A DNA stretch of 64,000 bases. It comes from Isoetes taiwanensis (Eukaryota > Streptophyta > Lycopodiopsida > Isoetales > Isoetaceae). Positions within the stretch are counted from its first letter, which is position 1. Every line of letters begins with the position of its first letter. Where the stretch lies: assembly GCA_021234155.1 (NCBI GenBank), contig JAJEKV010000020.1, positions 2,093,275 to 2,157,274 of the forward strand, written 5' to 3'. Below are positions 1-11,344 of the stretch, piece by piece. The position numbers and the translations under genes were made by a program. Below the pieces are notes generated by a model. It worked only from the letters and a program-made list of their open reading frames with translations. It did not search any database and was not told the DNA's origin.

Positions 1-625
1 CTTTGTCACATCGAAAATCAAGGCAAAATCACTTTACAGAAGTTGCGCGAAACAACATTTGATTTGGTGGAGGACAAGTGCCGGGTATTGATGGCATTCC
101 AATTGAATTTTTTTTTTTCCAGATAAATTGAAAATGGTTAGGGAATATGTTTGTGAGGCCTATAAGGAATTTCTAAATGCCGATGTATTAGATGTGAGAC
201 TCAATACATGATGTATAATATTAATTCCCAAGGTTAAGGACCCCCGACAATAAATGATTGGAGACCTATTATGCTACTATCAACCTTTTATAAAATTATT
301 GTCAAAGCTTGTGCTGAGAGGCTTAATCCCATTGTACTGGATCACATATAACAGATACAATTTGGTTATTTTCTCAAACGAAGTATCCTTAATAACATTG
401 CAACAACCTAGAAGGCTTATACCGGGCTAGGAAAACTCATCAAAGTGTCATTTATTTGACTGGATTTTTGTAAGGCTTATAATTTAGTTAGGTGGTCATT
501 CTTGAGAGAGATGATTTTGGCCTTTGGGTGTGATTGTGAATTCACAACATCAATGATGAAACTGCTATGCTCGACAACAGATACAATCACGTGTTTTGAT
601 GAGACATCTTCAATCTTTCCAGCAG

Positions 626-735
626 AGATAGATAGATAGATAGATAGTATTTTAACGTCACGCCACTAGGCAACATCCAACTGGACATGTGACCACACAC
701 CACACTACATTGACAAGGCTGTCCATTGACTTCTT
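626..735 (-). mobile_element. Short 3' tip of a microsatellite-tailed LINE, inserted in the L1 relic
   Basis: Read on the minus strand, this piece ends with GACGTTAAAATA followed by an (ATCT)n tail (plus-strand GATA repeat, 626-647). That is the same terminal box as the larger LINE copies at 53755-54498 and 55750-57195. Its upstream limit, near 735, is approximate. It interrupts the coding traces of the surrounding L1 relic. Confidence 0.55.
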
Positions 736-986
736 TTTTTATTTGATATTGTTGGAAAGGGTTTGTCACAATTCATTCTATTTACAGTAGAAGATCAAGC
801 ATAATGTAGGACTTATCAAGCATAATGTAATCCAGCAGGTTTGCAATCAATACGCAGATGATACTTTTTTGTTTTCAAAGACTTCTTACGATAATTTTTG
901 CTACACAAAGAAACTGTTGGATATGTTTGTATGTGTGTCAGGGTGCATGTTGAACTGGAATAAATATGCAGCTTTATGGCCACTCG

Positions 987-1046
987 ATGAGAATGCTTCT
1001 TCTCTGTGGACGTTAAAAAAACTATTCTATTCTATTCTATTCTATA
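987..1046 (+). mobile_element. Short 3' tip of a microsatellite-tailed LINE with (TTCTA)n tail
   Basis: The sequence CTGTGGACGTTAAAA followed by an ACTATTCTATTCTA-type tail sits inside the L1 relic and interrupts its frame. The GTGGACGTTAAAA box matches the 3' ends of full-size copies elsewhere in the window. Only a few dozen bases of the element are present; the left limit is approximate. Confidence 0.5.
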
Positions 1047-2589
1047 TTCTTGGCTGACTTCCCATAGAAATTCTTACTTGTGGGATATTCTTTCGTACTT
1101 CTGGGCATTTTCTCAAGTGAATATGTCATCTTCTAAGATTTGGGATGAGATTCTTTTGGGATTAAACAAGCATCTTGATTGGTAGAAGGTAGGGAAGTTA
1201 TCTATGGCAGGGAGGATAGTGGTAGCTAAGTCTGTACCATGCAGCACACATGTGAGTGCATCTTCGATCATGCTAGCTCCTCCCGACAAAATAGAAGAAC
1301 TATCTAATCTAATCAAAAATTTTGTTTGGAAGGCAATTGGGTGTGTACCGACGTCAAAATTGCATGGAGGAAGCGTATATTGCCTAAAGCTCATAAAGTT
1401 TTGATAATGATAGATATTGATCTTTATTGCAAGGTGTTTATCTAAAAAGTCTTGAATGGCAATACCATTTCCCCAGGATTGGAACTTCTCTCTGAATTGC
1501 TGCTATTCTATGTCTCCGGTGGCAAGCCATCTGTTAGAGCATATTTGTTGTGGGCTTTGTTCAATGAGCTAAATCCTTATTCTGGAGCATCCTCTCTCCT
1601 GAAAGGTTTACTTAAAGCATCGCAAGCTATTAAGTGTATTCTCAAGCTTGATGAGCAGGCATATCATTCAGTGTCTATGCCTGTGGTGGTTATTGGTCAA
1701 TATAGATGGAGTAAGACCTTTATGCTCTATTGTAGATGTAAGGGTACAGAAGAGGTGGAAATAAGCGTGCATTGAGTTCATCAGCAATTGGTACCAATCA
1801 GGACGATTAGCTCCTTGGCACATGCTTTCTCATTGAAGAAGTAGGATAAAAAATATATGGGACCTTGTTGGAAAATCCATTTGGCTCTAAATGCTATTAT
1901 TTACTAACCTAAGATGAGGTTCTACCTTTATCAAATAAATGGGAGGTGAATGTCAATAGAGACGAGCTAGTCTATATATAGAAATGGGCTTGGAAGTATG
2001 TATTGCCACAAAAGCTTTGCACATTATTGTGGCAAATTATGCACGGGGCCTTGAAGGTGAATAAGGTGATATATGTATTCAAAAATGAGGTGAGCCCAGT
2101 TTGTCCTGTCTGTGGAGGAGCGAAAGAAAATTTAGGACATCGTATGATCTCTTACCCATACATTCAGCTGATATGGGACAAATTCAGGGAGACATTTCAT
2201 ATTTCATTATCATTAAAAGAAGTGGTAATAGGGATACCCTAGTGCATGGTCTCTTCCGATGAAGTTAGCTATTCACATGACCAAGGGTTGGATATGTTGG
2301 TACGTGTGGAAAAGACGGAGACTTAGTCTTTTCTAGGGCCAATTAGTCCAGGCCTCTAACTTGTTGAGGTTACTAAGAGCAAAGCTTTCTAAGCAAATGA
2401 ATGATAATATTGCGCAACAAATGTGGGATCGCTATCTTAGTTGATTCTAAATTGTAGGTGATAATGGATGCATGGTTACCCTTCATTGATCCATTTTGGG
2501 CATGGAATTGTTGTTGTACTATTCAACAATAGTTGTATCAGTGTTTATATTTAATTGAGATTTTTATCCTTCAAAAAAAAAAAAACTAG

Positions 2590-3315
2590 CAGTAAAGCAG
2601 GCTTGAGGCAAAAGATTGGATGGAATCAAATTGGATGGACCCTCAGGAGCATACAGTTGCAAACAGAGACAGATCGCCACATCTTGAGACAGTACCTTGA
2701 TGCATGCGTCCTTAGCAAGCTCTGGGATGCTGACGCTCTTAAACAGGGTCAAGAGACGACACATTACTAGAGCCACGTGAATCCCTCATTGGAACGAGAC
2801 CTGCAACATTACCTGCGTATCTATATGCCTATGAAAAAGTGCAGACTCATAGCCTCAATCCGCACAGGTGCACACCGTCTCTGCATTGAGATGGGGAGAT
2901 AGATTGGGGAACCACGACAGGACAGGCACTGTAGATCCTGCCAAATGGAGGTCGTTGAAGATGAATGCCATACTCTACAGGGATGTCCGGCATATGACCA
3001 AATCCGAGTGCGCTATGTTGAGTTATCAGGCTTGGCCAACTGCTACATGCGATATTGAGCGCGACTTCAGTCCAAATGCTATCAAAGATGCCGTGGATTT
3101 GTGAGACTAACTCTGTCCCCGGACACTCACATGACTTGAATTTGTCTCGTTTCATATATATACTTGTACAATTTGACAAGATTCTTATTATTGCCATGTT
3201 TTTTCCTTCGGAAATCTTTCGGGGCGGGGGTTTTTTAACCTGGACAATAATAAGTTTGTTGGCCGATTGGTCTCCGTGGACGATAAAAGCCTATTTTATT
3301 CTATTTTATTATTAT
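2590..3315 (+). mobile_element. 3' part of a microsatellite-tailed LINE (reverse transcriptase C-terminus)
   Basis: Pieced across frames, the plus strand reads LWDADALKQGQ..., IASIRTGAHRLCIEMGR..., CRSCQMEVVEDECH and LQGCPAYDQIR. These align block by block with the copies at 53755-54498 and 55750-57195 (for example RTGSHYLRIETGRWG and CCEMHVIEDEHH). The pattern C-x2-C...H...C is a zinc-knuckle-like motif found after the reverse transcriptase in several LINE clades. The 3' end is TCTCCGTGGACGATAAAAG followed by a (TTCTATTTTA)-like tail to about 3315. Stops show it is dead. It begins directly after the poly-A tail of the preceding L1, so it may have inserted at or next to that tail. Confidence 0.75.
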
Positions 3316-5671
3316 TTAGAGGTTTGAGAATCTTGTTCTACAAGCACTATAGATTCATCTATTAATTTATCAATCAACCCTTTCTGCAAAAGTCTATCAG
3401 AGTGTTTTCATCATTCCAACCAAGCTTTTAAGCATCCTGACATTAGGTTTCCCTGAAGGAAAATCCTTCACTGGATAAACTGAGAACATGTGACGAATTA
3501 TGTAAGCTAGAGTTAGCTAATGTTGGCAAATTTTAATCTTTTATACCACTCATAGTATAGAAAGTACGCCGAATTTCAACAATTATTCCAAGATATATGT
3601 GATAGAAGAAAAATAAAAGGTAATTATAGGGTACTTGCATTTTTTCAAAGTTCAACTATTTTTGGTACAATAATGATTGGCAATGGATACTTAAATATGA
3701 AAGAGAAAACACATGCACGTAGTCAAATTACAAAGTACAATGGTCCATATGCTGCATATTCAATAGAAATGTCACCTTCAATTACAAGTTCCATATATTT
3801 GCTAGCATATTCACTCTTTCAACAAAGGCAGTGTTGCCACTACTAATAGCTGCAACTCTGTTGCACCTATTAAAGAATAATATGATGTTCTTTCTTATGT
3901 TCAAGTGTCATCTGAAGAACTCCTCCTACAAGTTGCATTTATTTGTAATTTATAGGAAGACTCACAATTAAAGAACTCTTATTAAACTGTTTTATTACGA
4001 GGTCACTGGTTTGTTCATTCTAACTCTGGAAAAATATGGCAGCATATTCCCGACTCTATCACATTTGTTGCCATTAATACGGGTTGTGTTTTGCAATATT
4101 GTAATAAATACATGAAATTTAAATGGGTTACCTATTAGTTACCATTACATCATCATGTCCTTCATCTATGCTAAAGCATGATTTGCTGCAAATGCTATTT
4201 CCAAGCACTTGGAAATGATCAAACAACATATTTAGCGACTAGCTTTTTAAGCATGTCATTCAGAAGACAATTGATCGTCATTGCCAGGAATTTTGGCCAG
4301 GTAATTTTTGGCCTACCCTAGCTGGAAAACTAAGAGTAAACATAACAAAAACCATATATACGACCACCACAACATAACACATACCTATAGTCGTATACTT
4401 CTGTCACTTGTCCTACTAAATCATGAAGCGATGGAACTGTGGACTCCTGTGAGTTGGTAACAGTTTGAGACTGTGATTATATTACTATAAATTTCTCATC
4501 AAGTAATACATAAACATATATAAAGTTGAAGCAACACTCGACCAACCTCTCCACTAGGTATACTGATATAATATATACAAATGTTTTGAAACTGGGTTCC
4601 TGCTTTTCACCAAGAAGCAGTCCCTCAAAACATGTAGCACCTAAAGTATAAACAATAGTTCTAAAACAATGCGATAGAATTGATGCAGATTCCTAGCAGT
4701 TTCAACTCATTCTAAAACCGTATAAACGAAAAGATTGATAAATGAACATTGCAAGGGAGCATATTCAAAGGTTATTACTCACAATCTAGAGTTAAATTGG
4801 GATACATATTGAGAGCAAGTCTACATTGATTGCCAACACTAATACTGATAGAGGTCCGTGGGAAGTGGGTACTCTGTATCCCTGCAATATGTATTCAAGT
4901 TCAAAATTACACCAGACATTCCAAAATCTTAACGTAAAATCAATGATATAATATGGCTTACAAAGGCATTAGTCATAAAACATACATTCCACATTAGAAA
5001 CAAAATGCAGTTTTCTTCGACGCTGACAAAGAAAATGGAATGAAGAAATAATACATAAAAAGCCCCTTCCAAGCAAATGCCTTAATATCTAGAACGACGC
5101 CATTGCCATTCTGGTAAGTAGATTCCATTTGAAACAAAATCTGCATATAACAACATGAATTTGGAATGGTTACATAAAATTTTCTTAAAGACTGAAAAAG
5201 ATTATGTAACAAGCTCTAGATTCAAGCTTATGATACAAGGATTCAACACTTTGTTGTGGTCTGCCATCCAAAATCTTTGCTCTACCAAGCAAATATTTGT
5301 TGTTAATGCTCTAAATGGAGAAACTCCAAGAAAGACGCCTGAACCTTACCCTGTTGTTTTAAGATCATTTACTTGAACTCTGACTAGAAACAGTAAATCT
5401 TCCATCTCTAACAAACTAAACAGTAAATCTTTGCAAGACTCGCCTCCTTTGAAGTAACATCTGTAAAAATAAATATTAGCTCCCACTTCAGGCAAAGAAA
5501 TGGCTTTGCATGCATTTTTGGAACATAATACAATTATTCAAAGCATGGAAATAAAGAAAAATCATGAATTTATTACCTGATATTTAGCTTGAAAATACCA
5601 TAAAAGTTTTGATCTTATGGAGAGGGTGGACCCATGGAAAATCCTACGGCTTCCAGTAGACATTAGTAATA
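3316..5671. other. Intergenic, no feature recognised
   Basis: AT-rich sequence with only short open frames on either strand. I see no conserved protein motif, RNA gene or clear repeat structure in this stretch. Confidence 0.5.
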
Positions 5672-5676
5672 CAATG

Positions 5677-7125
5677 TGTGACGCTCCCTGAATATATAAG
5701 GCGTTCCGGACGTATATATACAGGGACTTCCCCCTCCCATGGCAATCAGCTCACCATGAGCAGGGCCCTCCGTCTAACTCGGACCATCCATAGAAAGATG
5801 CCCGGGTGAAGGACACGGAGGTGTCATTCGGCCCACGCCTTCAATGGGACTCCTAAGTCGCGGAAGCGTGAATACATGTTAGCATACAACATAAATCATA
5901 CATAAATAACCACCACGAAGGGTGGCACAGACTCCTGTGAGGATGGAATGATGGTTCGGTCTCAAGAGATCAGCAGACAGAGGTATAACCTGGCGTTGGC
6001 TGGCATAGAACAGTGGCTAGGGTAGTCCACTCCATCAGCCCCTCCTGTGCACACTTTGCAGATGAGCTGAATCAAGCTATGGCGTCACTGTAGCCTTCCG
6101 GAGACGCAATCCCAAGGAATCACACTTCGGGACTACTCCGGGTTACATCTCCCCGGTCCGATGAGGCAGGTCAGAGAAGTGTCCCCTCCCAGAGTCGCAG
6201 TGAATCCATGGGTGAGCTAGAGGAGGAGATCCATCAGCATCTCCTTCCGTACCCGACTTACTCCCCTAACTTTATCTTCAAAGTACAAGATGATCACACC
6301 TCTGTACCCAGGGGGTGTCAGACCCATACCCGGCCCTCTACGTGACCGACTATTAGGCCTAGCTCACTAAAGGAGTCCCCGTAGCCTTTTATGCTCAGGC
6401 GAGACCCCATCTCACACTTCATCACTACGGCCCCTTATCTGGTGCTTCAGTACTGCCATAGATTCCACAGCTCGGTGGGATCTTGTGCACATGCCGCATC
6501 TAATGGGAATAATACAGGGCTCTATCTAGGAGCATACTACAATACATGGGCTCAGAGGTCTCTACCCCCCGTAATCCCCCATCTCTGGAGTGCTAACTAA
6601 GCAAAGAACTACTAAACCATCAACCAAAGCACATACATAGACTAGAGATAAGAATATTCACCATATCAATCAAGGATTAGCCTAACAGGTAAACCACAGA
6701 GAAAACAGAGAGAGAACACACCACAGAGAGGCGCTATGCTATAGATCAACAAAGTAACCTACTGACTAACCGTCAAATCGGTCTTGGGGCTGCTCCATCC
6801 CGACTAGCTGAAAGGTGCCTGGCTACTGCTTCTCCTCCTCCATCTCCAACTGCTCCTAATTCGAATTGGGGCCCAAAAGCCCTAATTTGGGTGTCCCAAT
6901 TGGAAACCCTGCTTTGCCCAATCGATTTTGGCCAGGTGGCATGACATTAATTAACTAATTAAACTAATTAGGTTAATTAAGACAAAAATACCCTTAATTA
7001 GGTTTTATAAATTAATCCCTTTTAGGTCAACCCCCTAGGTTAACATACCCCATGGTGGCGTATGCCTACGACGTGATGTTTCAGTATATTTATATGTATA
7101 CCGTATAAATACGTGGAACGTCACA
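5677..7125 (-). mobile_element. Solo LTR, Ty3-type, 1449 bp, with 5-bp target duplication
   Basis: The element begins TGTGACGCTCC and ends GGAACGTCACA, giving TG...CA ends within a 7-bp terminal inverted repeat (TGTGACG/CGTCACA). It is flanked on both sides by CAATG (5672-5676 and 7126-7130), a 5-bp target-site duplication. No gag, protease, reverse transcriptase or integrase frame lies inside, and neither end is next to an internal domain, so this is a solo LTR left by recombination between two LTRs. Orientation is a guess from composition: on the minus strand it starts TGTGACGTTCC, has a TATA-like TATTTATA close to its start and contains GGGTATTTTTGTC, a string often seen in plant Ty3/gypsy LTRs. 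Confidence 0.85.
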
Positions 7126-7130
7126 CAATG

Positions 7131-7559
7131 GATTTTAGCTCCATGTAGTAGAACAAAGTTGTCTAAGGCGGGAGCTCATTTACACCAGGCCCACACCGCG
7201 ATGAAGCGAGGGTGAGTTTTTGTATTTGCTTTAGCTCTAGATGCGTAAATTAGCATGTTCAATGGCCAAGCATAATTTTAGCCTACTTGGACAATCACGT
7301 GGACAGACTAGAATTCAAGGAATTATTGTGGGGGGGTTAGGCAATCCCACTAAAAATTGCATTAGAACATGGGAGTAATGCTTTGTACTATAGAACAGCT
7401 CTGGCACTGTCAGTCTCCCTATACAAGATAGACAAATACAATCATTACATATGGGTACCAGTGCAGAATTGCAGCGACGACCCCTCTTTTTGGCTGCATT
7501 CCACATGTAGATTCTAACTTCTTTTGCTACCACTCGGATGTGGATTGGATCTGTATGCC
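7131..7559. other. Spacer between solo LTR and LINE relic
   Basis: No coding motif or repeat recognised in about 430 bp. It contains a G-run at 7330-7337 and short open frames only. Confidence 0.4.
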
Positions 7560-9720
7560 GATCTATATAATGACATATAACAACACAAATTGTTGGGCCA
7601 GGTCATGTTACTTTGAGACTTCAATGCATGCAGGGATCTAGGATAGAGCAACTAATGAAGTTTAGCCCCTTGCAAAGGGCCTGTTACAACTCCACCCTGC
7701 AAAGACTGGCTGGCCATGGGCATTTAATGAGAGAATCCACCCGGTCACATGTTATGGCAGGCGGTTGCTTCAGATGTGCAGCATCTTTGACTTGGTCATC
7801 ATCAATGGTTCAGTGCATTGGCCATCTTCCGCCAGCTACATTTATAGGCAGGAGAATCAGGGGGTGGCTCCAATGTCATGGATTTGTGCTAGTAGATGAG
7901 TAGGATATGCATCTGGTCATCCAACTTTGCGTTAGCACATACAATAAAGATGAAAAAGTAGATTCGGATTATCAGCCATTTATTTTGTGGGTGGCTTGGT
8001 AGACTGTTTGAATGCTCTGTGCTACAACCCGTTTCATACATCAAAGGCTTGGTAGACTGTTTGAATGCCCTGTGCTACAACCCGTTTCATACATCAACTC
8101 TTAGATTATGATCACGCAGAAACTTATGCGTAGATGCTCACAGACGATCTATCGAGAATTCTGCAGCTTTCCATGCTATAGCAACAGAATGGCTAGTTGA
8201 TCACTGTGCTTACGACTGTTGCCGAGAGATACCCTGGGAGACCCTGCCCACGGAGGCCCATGGGACGACAATTTTTCCTCGTAACCAATGATTTGATGAT
8301 GAGTGTAAAACTTAAATGCTGGTTTTGACAGGTTATTGATCCCATTTTGCGCCCGCATGCAATCAGATAGTACCACATCTTTCTCAAGGGAAAGAATGTC
8401 AGGTACATTGCAGAGCATCAAAGAGAAATGTTCTATCTCGTGGACCATTATCCTAGAACACTTTGGTAGATGCAGCCTATGAGAAACATCACTTTTGAGC
8501 AATGGATACAATACTTGCAGCAACTCTCTGATCCTCAGAAGCCTCGAGCAACAATACGCCCATGGATGGAGTCCATGCTAGTAATCACAGAGGCAGGAGT
8601 CACCCAGGACTTACAACATCTCGCCAATGGCAAGGCAACAGACATAGACAACATGCAGGCAGAGCTGCTCAAATGGGCAGGGCCATTGATAGTGCCCATC
8701 CTAACTGCATTGTTCAATACATCATTACAAGGAGGCTTTCTTGCACAATGGACCAGTAGCAGGGTTGTTCCCACGACAAGTGAGTCTCACTATCCAACCA
8801 ATTATTGAACAATCATGATAAGTTCACTATGTTCAAAACTGCTGGCCAACATTCTCGAGCAACATTTGATAATGTAGAAGCAGAGGTACGGGCCCTCACA
8901 CAGGCAGGAGTCAGGTCATGACACTCAACTATTAGTCATGTTTTACACTGTGGACCTTGGTTGAAGATAGCAGGAATTGCTGGCTGCACCTATATTGCTG
9001 CTTTACCAAATTTGTGAAGGCTTTCGACACTATGTTTCAGGAAAAGTTGTGGGGAAAGATTGAGACAGTTGGGAGCCCCTATAGATCTACAAAATGGACT
9101 ATACAGGCTGCATTAGACATGCTTACGTCGGTTGGCATCTCAAGACAACCATTGAGGTATGTCAGGGATGCTCACGCTCTCCAACACTGTTTATCTCTAT
9201 GTTGATTAGTTGAAAGGTTGGCTTGTTGAACATGGCAGCGGCGGAATTCAACTCATGCACCAAATCACTAGGCAATTCATATACGGCGAGGACATGGTCC
9301 TCATAGCTTATACTGGGGGGAACATGCAACACCATAGGGTGCATTGGATACGTTTTGCCGTGCCACCAGGATGCGCTTTAATTTGATCACTAAGTTATTG
9401 CTCGTGTCATCCTCGCGTGAGACACGACCTCCCTTCCTCACTTATTAGGGGCAAAATGCGGAGGTGGCACTCACCTACAAGTATTTGAGAGTGGAGTTCT
9501 ATTCTACCATATAAGGGACACTTCCATATAGTTACAAGTGACAGTGGACTGGAAGACGCTGGAAGATGCTGTATGCAATGCAGAACAACGATTACAAAGT
9601 AGAGTTATTATGATTGCCCATGAGTCACACTTTTTTATAATCTTGGTGGAGTCCCCTTCTTCTATATAGGATCGAATTATGGGTCATGATGGTCAAGGGG
9701 GGTTCACCAATTTTTACGTA
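7560..9720 (+). mobile_element. Decayed LINE body: endonuclease plus reverse-transcriptase traces
   Basis: Reading across frames, 7770-7900 gives a trace like QMCSIFDLVIINGSVHWPSS, resembling the C-terminal part of a LINE apurinic endonuclease. At 8590-8760 the frame contains LQHLANGKATDIDNMQAELL, the GKA.G.D....E.L signature of LINE reverse transcriptases, and ends in TSSRVVPT. Around 8990-9160 there are traces of FVKAFDT and of the GV(C/R)QG(C/D)..SP motif. Near 9480-9660 the frame contains WKMLYAMQNN and LLLYRIELW, aligning with the thumb region of the copy at 55750-57195. Many stops and frameshifts show it is inactive. No clear 3' box is present, so the 3' end is lost or lies near 9720. 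Confidence 0.75.
7993..8098. repeat. Two-copy tandem duplication, 53-bp period
   Basis: A 53-bp segment starting GGCTTGGTAGACTG occurs twice in direct tandem (7993-8045 and 8046-8098) with about one mismatch. It lies inside the LINE relic and must be younger than that insertion. Confidence 0.85.
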
Positions 9721-10277
9721 GAACCTATCTGCATGCACAGGAAGCAGTTCTTTTTTACTCATTTACGAACATATACATTAGGTAGTGGGTCATTTTTTTA
9801 GGGTTTTGGGCACTAGCCTAGGCAAATTTTGTTCAAAAATGTACTACATGAATAACAGTTATTAATACATCAGTTATGATTGGGACCTAATTGAGAAAAG
9901 CTATAACAGAGCAATGCATAATGGATAACAATATGCTGACCATATGAGTGGTTTGCTGGCCAGTTCAAAAAATTAATTTTACATAGATCACTGAGACTTT
10001 AGTGAAGTATCATAATTTATTGCTTACTTTAGTTTGTATTTAATTGGCTTGTGAGCTACTGGTCTAAATAACTTGGTGTAGAACCTTTATAGCGGAGTTC
10101 TTATTGTCTAGCGTTTGTCATGAATCGAAACCCTATGTCAAAATAGGGGATTGGAAGCCAGGCCTATTTTAATAAAGTATGTGTTCTTGACCACAATCCA
10201 AATTTCATTTAATTTAATTTTATCAAGCCATTTTAGGCCCCCAGGCCTCTATGGCAAATATGTACAGAGTTAAGCGC
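9721..10277. other. Spacer between two LINE relics
   Basis: No gene or repeat recognised; AT-rich with short frames only. Confidence 0.4.
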
Positions 10278-11344
10278 TCATTCTAGAACGTTACAGGTTT
10301 CAAAGTCTGACATAATTTCAAATAACATCATTATATCCTTTCGTTCTTTCCAGATGTCCTTCAGGTAGGAACTCAACTTATGAGCTGGCATACTTAGAAG
10401 TTCCTTCAATGTAGAAGCATGAACCCCATGTTGCTCCCTTAAGTGCGCATATGATGCGCATTCCAAAAAAGCATGCTTTTCTGTTTCTATCTCCAATTCT
10501 AGACAACCAGGGCAATACCTATTATAGCCTGGAGTGCCATTCCATCTACCAGTTTCTATATGAAGGGTATGCGATGACAATCTCAATTGGGAGATAGTCT
10601 TCCGATTATTCCTGTCAATATGTGTAAGGAGATATGCTTGCTCTTTATATTCATGTAAATCATTGATCTCATTGAGATAGAACTGCTTTTTGGTGTCCCC
10701 ACAAGACCTACTTGCCACATTTTTCTCAATACTATCTCGGCAACCTGCTCATACACTTCTTTGCATTTGATTGATTCCGGCCATATACCCTGTCCCAACC
10801 ATTTGGCTGACCATTTCAAAATATCAAAGTACCACCCTTTCTCCCTTGATTGTTCTAGTGCAAGACGTGGAAGTCGATATGAATCCATAGCAAAAACTCT
10901 GTTAACATAACTGATTGTCTGACATAAAGCCTCTACCTCAAGTGGCAAAAAACCAGTCTCTGCCAAAAGCATGCAATACGGGGTCTGACTTTTGGCTCCA
11001 AATTCTTCTAATAAGAATCATTTTTGCACTTTTTCTATTATATCCCATCTCTTTTTGGACAGCCCTGGCCCCCAAATAGGACAGCCATATAACACAACCG
11101 GTTTCACTTGTACACCATAAAGTAACCTTCTCAGTCGCCAATGATCAAAGTTATTGGACGCACATTGGTGGAACATGCTGTACAAAGCTCTCAGCCCTCC
11201 AGATGCACGTTTGGAGGCTGCAAGATTCCATCTATAGTTGCTGGTCACATCAATACCCAAATATTTGTACTCATTAACTTCTTGCAATGTAATTCCCCCA
11301 ATGAAAAAATCTGTTGAATCACGTCCTCCAAGAACCAAGATCAC
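10278..11344 (-). mobile_element. LINE reverse-transcriptase 3' portion, three overlapping broken frames
   Basis: On the minus strand three open frames follow each other with small overlaps. 11344-11018 contains EYKYLGIDVTSNYRW and VKPVVLYGCPIWGPGL, the thumb region typical of Jockey/R1/I-like LINEs. 10972-10583 continues with the connecting region. 10718-10278 contains LHIETGRWNGTP and CPGC...ETEKHAFLECASYAHLR, the C-terminal C-x2-C/H/C knuckle region. Only two frameshifts are needed to join them, so this copy is younger or better preserved than the relic at 7560-9720. It belongs to the same broad LINE type as 53755-54498 but to a clearly different subfamily. The polymerase core with the YADD box lies upstream and is missing, so the copy is 5'-truncated near 11344. 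Confidence 0.8.

Larger units (their letters stand above)
1..2585 (+). mobile_element. Decayed L1-type LINE (ORF2 relic) with poly-A tail
   Basis: Broken reverse-transcriptase coding traces run along the plus strand. Around 225-345 a frame reads like the L1 reverse-transcriptase finger region (IPKVKD..., then a segment like LSTFYKIIVKACAERLNP). At 1190-1380 the frame contains LSMAGRIVVAKSV followed by a segment ending IKNFVWKAIG, typical of the region after the polymerase in plant L1 ORF2. At 2003-2242 a frame contains LLWQIMHGALKVNK and CPVCGGAKENLGH, matching the zf-RVT domain at the C-terminus of plant L1 ORF2. The element closes with a 13-A tract at 2573-2585. Many stops and frameshifts separate these blocks, so it is dead. 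It has been hit by two short insertions from another LINE family (near 626-735 and 987-1046). The 5' end lies outside the window. Confidence 0.8.

Noticed and set aside
1452-1775. 107-codon open frame in the L1 relic region
   Set aside because: It lies between two LINE coding blocks and has no recognisable motif; most likely degraded LINE sequence.
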